Positions 24,479 to 32,789 of a stretch of DNA of 64,000 nt are shown piece by piece. The stretch's first letter is position 1. The number at the start of each line of letters is the position of its first letter. The stretch lies in contig CAJFJA010000003.1 of NCBI GenBank assembly GCA_904382605.1, positions 100,599-164,598 on the forward strand, in the 5' to 3' direction. Both the position numbers and the translations under genes were made by a program. The notes beneath the pieces were generated by a model. It searched no databases, was not told the origin of the DNA, and worked only from the letters and a program-made list of their open reading frames with translations. Origin of the DNA: Candidatus Alloclostridium intestinigallinarum (lineage in GTDB: Bacteria; Bacillota; Clostridia; Christensenellales; UBA3700).

Positions 24479-25581
24479 AAAGCAGGTTCTCATGCCGTGT
24501 AAAATATGTGGCAAGGGTAATATCCGCCCTGCGTAGCGCGGGGATTCAGGTATGCAAGGGAAAGGCAAAAGGCGATATTTATGTATTCTTTGTGCACTCA
24601 AAACAGGAGGATGCCGCAGTTGCGGCGTTGAAAAGCAGAGGAATAGAATACGAGCTTGTGCAAAGCGGCGGCGTGAAGTATTTCAAAAAGCGCGCGGCGG
24701 CGGGTGCGGGGCTTATTGTAGCTGCGGTGGTGACGCTTATTGCGTGTATAGTATGTTCGCTTTTTGTGTTCGATGTGCAGGTGAGTTGCGAAGATAAGAT
24801 GACAGCCGCCCTAATAACGCAAATTTTGCAGGAAAACGTGGGGAAGCGGAAGTCGGAGATAGATGAAGAAGCGCTTGAGGAAGAGATTTACGCGCAGGCG
24901 GAAAATGTATCTTTTGTGCACTTAAAGATAAGGGGCGGCATACTTACCGCCAATGCGGTCATGCAGAACGAAACGCCTAAGGAGCCGGAAGAAAGGGAAA
25001 ATGTGTATGCTTTGTGCGACGGGGTGGTGGAAAGCATAGCCGTATTTTCCGGGACGGCGGAGGTAAAGCCGGGGGACGTGATAAAACGCGGCGACTTGCT
25101 CATATCGGGAAGGAGGATAACGGGGCAGGACGATATGGGCAACGACGTATACGAGGCGTGTCCCGCTTCGGGAGTGGTCACGGCGCGCACCTATACGGGC
25201 GGCAGGACAAGGGTGCCGCTGTCTTACGCGGAAAAGGTGCGCACGGGCAATTTCGTGACGTATAATCTTTTGAATCTGTGCGGGATACAGGCTGGAAGCG
25301 ACAAGGGGTGCGGATACGAATATTACGAAAGAGAGGAAACAAGGAGAAAATTCGCGGCGCTGCTCCCGTTCTCGCTCACTTCGGTCACGTATTACGAGCT
25401 TACTTCGCGTATCGTCGAAACGTCGGAGGCGGATCTGGACGTCATAATAGCCCGGAAACAGGCGGAATATCTCTCGTCGTTGCAGGGAGCGGAGATTCTG
25501 AACGCGTATAAGGACGTGAAAAAGCTGGACAATTATTATATTATAGATATATACTATGAACATATCGCCCCGGCGGCGTAG
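24475..25581 (+). CDS. yqfD: Sporulation protein YqfD
   Basis: A 368-residue membrane protein of the YqfD (stage IV sporulation-associated) family. After about 75 soluble residues there is one membrane segment (about 78-103: AGLIVAAVVTLIACIVCSLFVF), followed by a mainly beta extracellular or intermembrane portion with the conserved VYALCDGVVESIAVFSGTAEVKPGD stretch, here seen as VVESIAVFSG and KPGDVIKRGDLLISG. The start overlaps yqfC by ATGA; a GTG two codons upstream is possible. The phoH gene that normally follows is absent; instead a 159-bp gap with a new promoter leads to pgpH. Confidence 0.85.
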   Translation: MKSRFSCRVKYVARVISALRSAGIQVCKGKAKGDIYVFFVHSKQEDAAVAALKSRGIEYELVQSGGVKYFKKRAAAGAGLIVAAVVTLIACIVCSLFVFDVQVSCEDKMTAALITQILQENVGKRKSEIDEEALEEEIYAQAENVSFVHLKIRGGILTANAVMQNETPKEPEERENVYALCDGVVESIAVFSGTAEVKPGDVIKRGDLLISGRRITGQDDMGNDVYEACPASGVVTARTYTGGRTRVPLSYAEKVRTGNFVTYNLLNLCGIQAGSDKGCGYEYYEREETRRKFAALLPFSLTSVTYYELTSRIVETSEADLDVIIARKQAEYLSSLQGAEILNAYKDVKKLDNYYIIDIYYEHIAPAA

Positions 25582-25609
25582 AAAAAATAAATTTGTGCGG
25601 TTTCCGGCG

Positions 25610-25637
25610 TTGCAAACGCGCCCGTATGTGCTATAAT
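25610..25637 (+). promoter_or_regulatory. Promoter of the pgpH-ybeY-era-yqzL-recO operon
   Basis: TTGCAA (25610-25615), 16-bp spacer, perfect TATAAT (25632-25637), about 100 bp before the pgpH ATG. Confidence 0.6.
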
Positions 25638-25740
25638 ATATTTATAGCGGTTTATACCGGAACAGCCGCGCAGACTTATCGTTTGCGTTTATATATATCG
25701 TAAATATCGCCTTCGGGCGCACACATAAGGTAAAACACAT

Positions 25741-27186
25741 ATGGATCAGGAAAGAAAACTCAAGTTAAATCGCCAACTGATCTCGGCGGCGGTATTGCTG
25801 CCCGCGGCGTTCGTTCTGGTATATTTTTCTTACTGCCTCATGCTGGGCACGGCGAATATCTTTGCCGTAGGAGAGATATATTACGCTTTCGTGCCCACTC
25901 TCGCGGTCATGTACGCGCTGTTTGTAACGCTGATGATCTATCTTTCCGGCGAAAGAAACTTCACCTGCAACTGCACCTGGCTTAAAGCCGAACTCATCGT
26001 TTTTCCCGTGGTTGCCATAACCGTGCTGGTCAACTGCGCAATGGCGGCGTGGGTCAGTCCTTACGCCACGCCCATAGCGTTCACGGTACTGCTTACCGGC
26101 GTGCTCGTATCGCCCAGGGCGGGACTTTACAGCGGACTTCTGTCCGCGGTGGCTTCGGCAATCTGCATTGCGCCTCCCGTCTACTTTTATCTGCCGGGCG
26201 ATTTCGGTATTTCCTATTCGCTCTCCGCGGTCGTGGACTTTGTCACGGCGTTCTTCATGCTGTTCGTAATCAACAGGAAGTACAACCGCTTTTCGCTGAT
26301 ATGGGGCGCGATTGCCGTATCTCTGGGCACGGCGCTCGTGGGCGCGGTCATGGGACTTCTGGACGGCTGGACGCTGCGCAATTTCTTCGGCGGTTACGCG
26401 CTCGGCGTTATCGGCAACGTGGTGGCGGTGTGCCTGTTTACGGCGATACTGCCCGTATTCGAGTATTTTTCGCGCATCTGGACGGACTTCAAGCTGGCGG
26501 AAGTGTGCGGTCTGAACCAGCCCGTGCTCCGCAAAATGAGCGAGGAAGCGCCCGGCACTTTCAACCACTCCCTTACCGTAGCCAATCTTGCGGAAAACTG
26601 CGCGATAGCCATAGGGCTTGACCCTTATATGGCAAGGGCGTGCGCGTATTACCACGACGTGGGAAAGATGAACGACCCGCTGTATTTCAGCGAAAACCAG
26701 ACGGGGTACAATCCCCACGACGACCTTATTCCCGAAGTGAGCGTTGCGAAAATACGCCGCCACACGCGCGACGGATACGAGCAGCTGCGCAAGATGCGCT
26801 TCCCCGACGAAGTGTGCAACGCGGCTCTCGAACACCACGGCGATTCGCCGATAATGTACTTTTACACCAAAGCCACCAAGCTGGGCGGCAGCGTGGATAT
26901 CGCCGATTTCAGGTACGACTGTCCCACGCCCACCACGAAATATTCCGTTATCATTATGATTTGCGACATATGCGAGTCCATGACCCGCGCCGTACAGCCG
27001 GAAAGCGAAGAGGCTCTTGAAAAGACGGTGGATAAGGTCATAAAGGAGAGAATGGAGGACGGACAGTTCGAAAACGTGGACATTACGCTGAAAGAACTGG
27101 ACAAGATAAAGAGTACCATCGTAAAGGTGATACCGGGTATGCTCCACAAGCGTATCGACTACGCGAAGGCGAAGGAGGAGAGATGA
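25741..27186 (+). CDS. pgpH: PgpH-type 7TM-HD cyclic-di-AMP phosphodiesterase lacking the extracellular domain
   Basis: A 481-residue member of the 7TMR-HD (YqfF/PgpH) family, known to hydrolyse c-di-AMP. About seven hydrophobic helices (residues 12-245) are followed by the HD domain: EEAPGTFNHSLTVANLAE, the HD signature YYHDVGKM, and EHHGDSPIMYFY. B. subtilis and Listeria homologues are about 710-720 residues with an extracellular HDED domain before the last six helices. That domain is absent: the first helix is followed at once by the next ones. Starts at ATG 25741 with AAGGT upstream and overlaps ybeY by four bases. The catalytic half appears complete, so it may be a ligand-independent enzyme. 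Confidence 0.85.
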   Translation: MDQERKLKLNRQLISAAVLLPAAFVLVYFSYCLMLGTANIFAVGEIYYAFVPTLAVMYALFVTLMIYLSGERNFTCNCTWLKAELIVFPVVAITVLVNCAMAAWVSPYATPIAFTVLLTGVLVSPRAGLYSGLLSAVASAICIAPPVYFYLPGDFGISYSLSAVVDFVTAFFMLFVINRKYNRFSLIWGAIAVSLGTALVGAVMGLLDGWTLRNFFGGYALGVIGNVVAVCLFTAILPVFEYFSRIWTDFKLAEVCGLNQPVLRKMSEEAPGTFNHSLTVANLAENCAIAIGLDPYMARACAYYHDVGKMNDPLYFSENQTGYNPHDDLIPEVSVAKIRRHTRDGYEQLRKMRFPDEVCNAALEHHGDSPIMYFYTKATKLGGSVDIADFRYDCPTPTTKYSVIIMICDICESMTRAVQPESEEALEKTVDKVIKERMEDGQFENVDITLKELDKIKSTIVKVIPGMLHKRIDYAKAKEER

Positions 27187-27824
27187 TGAAAAAAGACGGA
27201 ATGTTCCCCGAAGATACGCAAGGATATATCATTCCCACGGACGGACTTCCGGGCAGGGCGAGCTTTTTTGCCGCCTGCGACGCGGCGGAAGTGTTCACTC
27301 CCAAGCCTTCCGTCAAACTGCCGGTATTGGAGGAAAAGAGGGTGTACGTGACCTGCGAAACGGGCGTGCACAACATCGGCTCGGACTTTTTCGAAGAGCT
27401 GCTTAAAGGCGCGCTGCACGTGCTCGGCGTGCCCGACAATTACCGCATAGACGTGGAGCTTGTAAGCAGGGCTACGATAAAGGAATACAACGCGCAAAAG
27501 CGCGGAGTGGACAAAGTCACCGACGTGCTCAGTTTTCCCGCGCTCGATTACGCAAAGCCGCTGCAGCCGAAGGACAAGGAAGCGGCGCGCTTTCTGCTGG
27601 ACGAGTTTTCCGGGCTGTACCAGCTCGGCGAAATTCTCATCTGCCGCAGCGTATGCGTCGCCCAGGCGCACGAGTACGGACATTCGGTGGAAAGGGAGAT
27701 GGGATATCTGTTCGTGCACGGGGTGCTGCACCTTCTTGGGTTCGACCACGTCACGGACGAAGAGTATCGCCAGATGCGCGATATTGAAGAAAAAGTACTT
27801 TCTATGGTGGGTCTTGTAAGATGA
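27183..27824 (+). CDS. ybeY: Endoribonuclease YbeY, rRNA maturation
   Basis: A 213-residue YbeY, a zinc-dependent single-strand endoribonuclease acting in 16S rRNA 3'-end maturation and ribosome quality control. The metal motif HGVLHLLGFDH (H-x3-H-x5-H) lies near residues 178-188, and the upstream conserved DKVTDVLSFP stretch is present. Typical YbeY is about 155 residues; here about 50 extra N-terminal residues (PEDTQGYIIPTDGLPG...) precede the domain. The reading frame overlaps pgpH by ATGA, so the long form is likely real. dgkA and cdd, which usually stand between ybeY and era, are missing, and era overlaps ybeY by four bases. Confidence 0.92.
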   Translation: MMKKDGMFPEDTQGYIIPTDGLPGRASFFAACDAAEVFTPKPSVKLPVLEEKRVYVTCETGVHNIGSDFFEELLKGALHVLGVPDNYRIDVELVSRATIKEYNAQKRGVDKVTDVLSFPALDYAKPLQPKDKEAARFLLDEFSGLYQLGEILICRSVCVAQAHEYGHSVEREMGYLFVHGVLHLLGFDHVTDEEYRQMRDIEEKVLSMVGLVR

Positions 27825-28708
27825 AAAGCGGATTTATCGCAGTAACCGGAAAGGCAAACGCGGGCAAGTCGACGCTGGTGAATACGCTGGTGGGCGAAAA
27901 GGTGTCCATAGTGTCGCACAAGCCGCAGACGACGCGCAACAAGATATTCGGAATACTCAACGGCGACGGCTACCAGGCGGTGTTCATAGACACGCCGGGG
28001 CTTCACCGTCCCAAAAACGCGCTTTCGGAGTACATGGTGCAGGAAGCGGAGGGCGCGAACGAGGGAGTGGACGCGGCAATCTATGTGCTTGCGTGCGACA
28101 AGGAGCCGGACAGGCACGACGACGAGCATATCGCCGCGCTGGCGAAATCGCCCGTACCGTTTATACTCGCCGTAAACAAGTGCGACGTGGTCGACGCGGA
28201 AGTCGTTCCCCTGCGCATAGCAAGATATAAGGACGTCAAGGGCATAACAGCCATCGTGCCGGTATCGGCGCGGACGGGAAAGAACGTGGACGTGATAAAA
28301 AACGAGATACTCAAAGTCCTGCCCGAGGGCGAAAGGTACTTCGACGAGGATATGTATACGGATAAGAATATGCGCTTTATGGCGGCGGAGATAATCCGTG
28401 AAAAAGCGCTGTACAATCTGTCCGACGAGGTGCCCTACGGCATAGGCGTGAATATCAACAAGTATTCCGTCGGCGAAAACGGGGTGACCGAGATAGACGC
28501 CGATATTATCTGCGAAAAAAGGGCGCATAAGCCTATCATCATAGGCAAGGGCGGCTCCATGCTCAAAAAAATAGGTTCGGACGCGCGCTTCGAGCTGGAA
28601 AGGCTTGTCGGCGGCAAGGTGTTTTTAACGCTTTGGGTGAGGATAAAGCCCGATTGGCGCGACGACGGCTCGGTAATGCGCATGCTGGGGTACGACCCGA
28701 AAAAGTGA
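27821..28708 (+). CDS. era: GTPase Era, ribosome assembly factor
   Basis: A 295-residue Era GTPase that binds the 3' end of 16S rRNA and helps 30S assembly. GTPase motifs: G1 GKANAGKST, G2 region KPQTTRNK, G3 DTPGLH, G4 NKCD and G5 VSARTG. The C-terminal KH domain contains the loop IIGKGGSMLKKIG. Length equals the family (about 300). It overlaps ybeY by four bases (ATGA) in the pgpH operon; after the stop there is a 45-bp gap to yqzL. Confidence 0.97.
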   Translation: MKSGFIAVTGKANAGKSTLVNTLVGEKVSIVSHKPQTTRNKIFGILNGDGYQAVFIDTPGLHRPKNALSEYMVQEAEGANEGVDAAIYVLACDKEPDRHDDEHIAALAKSPVPFILAVNKCDVVDAEVVPLRIARYKDVKGITAIVPVSARTGKNVDVIKNEILKVLPEGERYFDEDMYTDKNMRFMAAEIIREKALYNLSDEVPYGIGVNINKYSVGENGVTEIDADIICEKRAHKPIIIGKGGSMLKKIGSDARFELERLVGGKVFLTLWVRIKPDWRDDGSVMRMLGYDPKK

Positions 28709-28753
28709 TAAATTCATTCTCCCGTGCACATATTATTATTGCGGGAGAGAATT

Positions 28754-28852
28754 ATGCGGAAAAGCGCTGAAATGCTGTGGCGGCTGTTTACCGCCACGGG
28801 CGAAATAAAATATTATCTGTTGTATAAAGAAATAATCAAAGGCGGAAGATGA
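28754..28852 (+). CDS. yqzL: YqzL family microprotein, 32 residues
   Basis: A 32-codon frame between era and recO that begins MRKSAEMLWRLFTATGEIK and ends LLYKEIIKGGR. The W-x-L-F-x-x-T-G-x-x-x-Y-Y-L-L-Y-K-E pattern matches the YqzL family, tiny proteins of unknown function encoded at exactly this place, between era and recO, in Bacillus and many Clostridia. It has a GCGGGAGAGA ribosome site and its stop codon overlaps the recO start (ATGA), so translation is probably coupled. Conserved position and pattern make this a confident call despite the size. Confidence 0.85.
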   Translation: MRKSAEMLWRLFTATGEIKYYLLYKEIIKGGR

Positions 28853-29397
28853 ACGAACTTATCACCCTTGACGGGCTGTGCATAAAAAGCGTGGATTACG
28901 GCGAAACGGACGCCATAATCAACGTATACGCGACCGGCAGGGGAAAGATAAGCGCAAAAGTGCGCGGCGCGCGCGGGGCAAAGAGCAAACTGCGCTACGC
29001 CGCTTCACCGCTCACGTTCGCAAGGTACGTGTTCTCCGTCAAAGGGGACAAAGCCACGGTAACCGCCTGCGACGTCTACGATTCGTTCTTTTCGCTCACC
29101 GCCGACCCGGTGAAGTTTTACGCCGCTTGCACCGCGGCTGAATTTCTGGATAAGACCCAGCCGGAAGGGGAGTACAACAATTCGCTTATGCTCGCCTGCC
29201 TGAACTGCCTGCGCGATCTGGCGTATTCGGATAAGGACGGCGAAGAAGTCCTGCGCGCGTTTCTGCTCGACGCCCTCGCCGCAATCGGTTACGCCCGCCC
29301 CGGCGGCAGACTGCGCGATCTGGGCAATTTTCTCTATAAAAAAACGGATATAATTTTGGAATCCCTCAGAGGTTTTCTGCGGCTGAAAGGCATTTGA
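28849..29397 (+). CDS. recO: DNA repair protein RecO, short form
   Basis: A 182-residue RecO, the mediator that loads RecA onto SSB-coated DNA with RecR. The N-terminal OB-fold is recognisable: GLCIKSVDYGETDAIINVY, GRGKISAKVRGARG and a following helical part with DKTQPEGEYNN. Typical RecO proteins have about 240-255 residues; here the C-terminal third, usually with the zinc-finger or C-terminal helices, is missing and the protein ends LRGFLRLKGI. No frameshifted continuation is visible downstream, so it is either a genuine short form or a truncation. It overlaps yqzL by four bases and is the last gene of the operon. Confidence 0.8.
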   Translation: MNELITLDGLCIKSVDYGETDAIINVYATGRGKISAKVRGARGAKSKLRYAASPLTFARYVFSVKGDKATVTACDVYDSFFSLTADPVKFYAACTAAEFLDKTQPEGEYNNSLMLACLNCLRDLAYSDKDGEEVLRAFLLDALAAIGYARPGGRLRDLGNFLYKKTDIILESLRGFLRLKGI

Positions 29398-29590
29398 AAG
29401 CGCCGCGTATCCCCGCCGCAATTCAAAATTCGCATTTTCCTAAAAAACGCCGCGCCCGGAATCTCCTTTTATGTAAAATTTGCATAAAATAGCCGCTTTC
29501 TCCGCGCCTGTGCGGCAGATACCGCCGTCGCGTGCGGCTTTGCGTCCGGCAGGGCGGAAATTTGTCCCCGGAAAGGGCGTCCGGCACGAA

Positions 29591-29625
29591 AAAACGGCGA
29601 TACGGCGTTGTTTTTCCGCCGTTTT
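29591..29625. terminator. Terminator after recO
   Basis: AAAACGGCG (29591-29599) pairs with CGCCGTTTT (29617-29625), with a 17-nt loop. The remaining 29398-29590 shows GC-rich non-coding sequence and a small TTTTATG/CATAAAA hairpin (about 29467-29489) but no gene. Confidence 0.6.
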
Positions 29626-29646
29626 AAGTATTTTTCCCAAAACCTC

Positions 29647-29676
29647 TTGCATTTTACACGCGGGTTATTATATAAT
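29647..29676 (+). promoter_or_regulatory. ppdK promoter
   Basis: TTGCAT (29647-29652), 18-bp spacer, perfect TATAAT (29671-29676), 36 bp before ATG 29713 with a GGAGGAG site. Confidence 0.65.
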
Positions 29677-29712
29677 GGAAATATCAAAAAATCCAAATTT
29701 TCCGGAGGAGTT

Positions 29713-32379
29713 ATGTCTAAAAAGTACGTTTATTTGTTCAAGGAAGCAGACGGTGACAGAAAGGATTTGTTCGGCGGTAAGGGCGCTAACCTTGCCAAGA
29801 TGACCTCCTGGGGCATGCCGGTGCCTCCCGGTTTCACCATCACTACCGAAGCCTGCACCCGTTATTACGACGACGGCGAAAGGCTGGACGACGAGATAGT
29901 CAAGGAGATATTCACGACCCTTGCGCTGGTGGAAAAGGACGTCGGCAAAAAGTTCGGCGACGAAAAAAATCCCTTCCTTGTGTCTGTCCGTTCGGGTGCG
30001 AGAGCGTCTATGCCGGGCATGATGGACACCATTCTCAACCTCGGTCTCAACGACGTATCCGTCAAAGGTCTTGCCGCTAAAACGGGTAATCCCCGCTTCG
30101 CCTACGACTGCTACCGCAGATTCATCCAGATGTTCTCCGACGTGGTCATGAACGTATCCAAGTCGGAATTCGAAAAGATAATCGACGAAGTCAAGGAAGC
30201 CAGGGGCGTGAAGATGGATACAGACCTCACCGCGGACGATCTGCAGGAACTTATCAAGCGTTTCAAGGCCGTATATAAAAAGGCCATGGGCAAAGACTTC
30301 CCCCAGGATCCCAAAGAACAGCTCATCGAAGCGGTCAAGGCGGTGTTCCGCAGCTGGAACAACGACCGCGCCATCATCTACCGCAGGGAAAACGATATTC
30401 CCGGCAGCTGGGGCACGGCGGTCAACGTGCAGTCGATGGTGTTCGGCAATATGGGCGAAACCTCCGGCACCGGCGTTGCGTTCACCCGTAATCCCGCCAC
30501 CGGCGAAAACCACATTTACGGCGAATATCTCATGAACGCGCAGGGCGAGGACGTCGTTGCGGGTATCCGCACCCCTCTGTCCATAGACCACCTGGCGCAG
30601 ACCAACCTTGCCGTTTACAACCAGTTCGTGTCCATCGCAAAGACCCTGGAAGAAAAGAACAAGGATATGCAGGACATGGAATTCACCATAGAAGAAGGCA
30701 GACTGTTCATGCTGCAGACGCGTAACGGCAAGCGCACCGCGAACGCCGCCGTCCGCATAGCCTGCGACATGGTGGACGAGGGCATGATAAACGAAAAAGA
30801 AGCCCTTCTGAAAATAGAACCCAAGCAGCTGGACGCGCTGCTGCATCCCCAGTTCGACGCTGCGGCTCTGAAGAAAGCCAAGGCGATAGCAAAGGGCTTG
30901 CCCGCGTCTCCCGGCGCAGCCTGCGGCAAGATAGCTTTTTCCGCGGAAGAAGCGGTCGAGCGCAAGAATGCCGGTGAAAAAGTCGTGCTTGTCAGACTTG
31001 AAACCTCCCCCGAAGATATAGAAGGTATGTACGCTGCGGAAGGCGTTCTCACCGCCCGCGGTGGCATGACCTCCCACGCCGCCGTCGTGGCAAGGGGCAT
31101 GGGCGAATGCTGCGTTGCCGGCTGCGGCGATCTGAAGATAGACGAAGAAAAGCGCGAAGTTTACATTTCGGGCAAGAAGTATACCGCGGACGATTATATC
31201 TGCCTTGACGGCTCCACCGGCAACGTGTACGCCGGCCAGCTGCCCACCGTCGAACCGGAAGTTACGGGCAACTTCGCCCGCATAATGGAGTGGGCGGACA
31301 AGTACCGCGCTCTGCAGGTCAGGACGAACGCGGACACTCCCCACGACGCAAAACAGGCGTACGACTTCGGCGCCGAAGGCATAGGTCTTTGCCGTACGGA
31401 GCATATGTTCTTTGCCGAAGACAGAATTATGGCAATGCGCGAGATGATAGTTTCCAAAACTCCCGAAGAACGCGAAAAGGCTCTCGCCAAGATTCTGCCC
31501 ATGCAAAGAGGCGACTTCATAGGACTTTACAAGGCGATGAAGGGCAAGCCGGTCACCATCCGCTTCCTCGACCCGCCTCTGCACGAATTCGTGCCCACCA
31601 AGCCCGAAGAGATTAAGGCGCTCGCCAAGGAAATGGGCATCACTTACGAAGACCTTTCCGCTACCATCACTTCCTTGCACGAAGCCAACCCCATGATGGG
31701 TCACCGCGGCTGCCGCCTTTCCATCACCTTCCCGGAAATCGCGCGTATGCAGACCCGCGCGGTCATAGAAGCCGCAATCAGCGTGAACAAGGAAGGCTAT
31801 AACGTCGTTCCCGAAATCATGATCCCTCTCGTAGGCGAGGTGAAGGAACTCAAATACGTAAAGAACATAGTCGTGGAAACGGCGGAGAAGGTCATGGAAG
31901 AGCAGAATATGAAGATTGTCTACCACATCGGCACGATGATCGAAATTCCCCGCGCGGCGCTCACCGCGGACGAAATCGCCAAGGAAGCGGAATTCTTCTC
32001 CTTCGGCACCAACGACCTCACCCAGATGACGTTCGGCTTCAGCCGTGACGACGCGGGCAAGTTCCTCGGCGACTACTACAAGAAGAAGATATTCGAATCC
32101 GATCCCTTCGCCCGTCTGGACCAGGTCGGCGTAGGCAAGCTGATGAAGATAGCCATCGAAGGCGGCAAGGCGACCCGTCCCAATATCAAGCTGGGCATCT
32201 GCGGCGAACACGGCGGCGACCCTTCCACCATCGAATTCTGCCACAACGCGGGTCTTACGTACGTTTCCTGCTCGCCTTTCCGCGTGCCCATCGCGCGCCT
32301 TGCGGCAGCCCAGGCGAATATCAACAATCCCCGCATAGAAACGGTCGATCCCAAAACCGCCTATATCGAGGAAAACTGA
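29713..32379 (+). CDS. ppdK: Pyruvate, phosphate dikinase
   Basis: An 888-residue PPDK that interconverts pyruvate + ATP + Pi with PEP + AMP + PPi; in fermenters with PPi-dependent glycolysis it often runs toward pyruvate. The N-terminal ATP-grasp domain starts FGGKGANLAKM, the swivelling domain has the phosphorylated H455 in GGMTSHAAVVARGMG, the same position as in the Clostridium symbiosum enzyme, and the C-terminal PEP/pyruvate barrel has the catalytic C830 in ICGEHGGDP. Length matches the family. ATG 29713 with GGAGGAG is chosen over in-frame codons up to 29608 that lie inside the promoter. Codon use is strongly biased to C- and G-ending codons compared with neighbours, consistent with high expression. 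Confidence 0.97.
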   Translation: MSKKYVYLFKEADGDRKDLFGGKGANLAKMTSWGMPVPPGFTITTEACTRYYDDGERLDDEIVKEIFTTLALVEKDVGKKFGDEKNPFLVSVRSGARASMPGMMDTILNLGLNDVSVKGLAAKTGNPRFAYDCYRRFIQMFSDVVMNVSKSEFEKIIDEVKEARGVKMDTDLTADDLQELIKRFKAVYKKAMGKDFPQDPKEQLIEAVKAVFRSWNNDRAIIYRRENDIPGSWGTAVNVQSMVFGNMGETSGTGVAFTRNPATGENHIYGEYLMNAQGEDVVAGIRTPLSIDHLAQTNLAVYNQFVSIAKTLEEKNKDMQDMEFTIEEGRLFMLQTRNGKRTANAAVRIACDMVDEGMINEKEALLKIEPKQLDALLHPQFDAAALKKAKAIAKGLPASPGAACGKIAFSAEEAVERKNAGEKVVLVRLETSPEDIEGMYAAEGVLTARGGMTSHAAVVARGMGECCVAGCGDLKIDEEKREVYISGKKYTADDYICLDGSTGNVYAGQLPTVEPEVTGNFARIMEWADKYRALQVRTNADTPHDAKQAYDFGAEGIGLCRTEHMFFAEDRIMAMREMIVSKTPEEREKALAKILPMQRGDFIGLYKAMKGKPVTIRFLDPPLHEFVPTKPEEIKALAKEMGITYEDLSATITSLHEANPMMGHRGCRLSITFPEIARMQTRAVIEAAISVNKEGYNVVPEIMIPLVGEVKELKYVKNIVVETAEKVMEEQNMKIVYHIGTMIEIPRAALTADEIAKEAEFFSFGTNDLTQMTFGFSRDDAGKFLGDYYKKKIFESDPFARLDQVGVGKLMKIAIEGGKATRPNIKLGICGEHGGDPSTIEFCHNAGLTYVSCSPFRVPIARLAAAQANINNPRIETVDPKTAYIEEN

Positions 32380-32401
32380 GTAAGCAAACGCACATAATAA
32401 A

Positions 32402-32426
32402 AGCGGACCTCCGGGCCCGCTTTTTT
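32402..32426 (+). terminator. ppdK terminator
   Basis: AGCGGACC-TCCG-GGCCCGCT with a TTTTTT tail (one A-C mismatch in the stem), 23 bp after the stop. Confidence 0.8.
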
Positions 32427-32436
32427 AACAGCATGG

Positions 32437-32643
32437 GTGAATTATGCTTTGCGAAAACGGGATAAAAGCGTATACAAGAGAAAAGAATTCGGGCATTGGG
32501 AAATAGATACGGTGGTATCCGGGTTGGGAAAATCAAAAGCGTGTTTTGTAACACCGGCGGAGCGAAAAACAAGATATTATTCCGTACTGCGCATGGCAAA
32601 AAGCGTCGCACTTAATATAATTTGCTATGTTAAAAATGCTTAG
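32437..32643 (+). pseudogene. Remnant of an IS30-family transposase
   Basis: About 68 codons match the middle of IS30-type transposases: KRKEFGHWEIDTVVSG contains the first catalytic aspartate of the DDE triad, followed by ACFVTPAERKTRYY. The full transposase is about 320-350 residues; the N-terminal helix-turn-helix and the rest of the catalytic core are missing, and the frame stops after ICYVKNA. No terminal inverted repeats or target duplications can be recognised. It lies directly after the ppdK terminator, at the border of an AT-rich stretch with a DUF4143 ATPase, marking a past insertion event. Confidence 0.75.
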
Positions 32644-32789
32644 AAATAGGCGCAAGAAAGTGTGTTTTCGTATAAGTTGCACACTTGGTTTTTACCATCA
32701 GATCAGGACAATGGGTTGAAACACTTGACAAATGTGAAATTTACGTCTAAAATATAATCGAATTATAGATTAGTCGCAAAGGTGGTATT

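Noticed and set aside
29668..32244. 858-residue minus-strand frame
   Set aside because: Shadow of the highly codon-biased ppdK gene; no ribosome site and no recognisable domain.
32725..32758. TTGACA and TATAAT before the first DUF4143 gene
   Set aside because: Both hexamers are perfect, but the spacer is 22 bp, too long for a normal sigma-A promoter.
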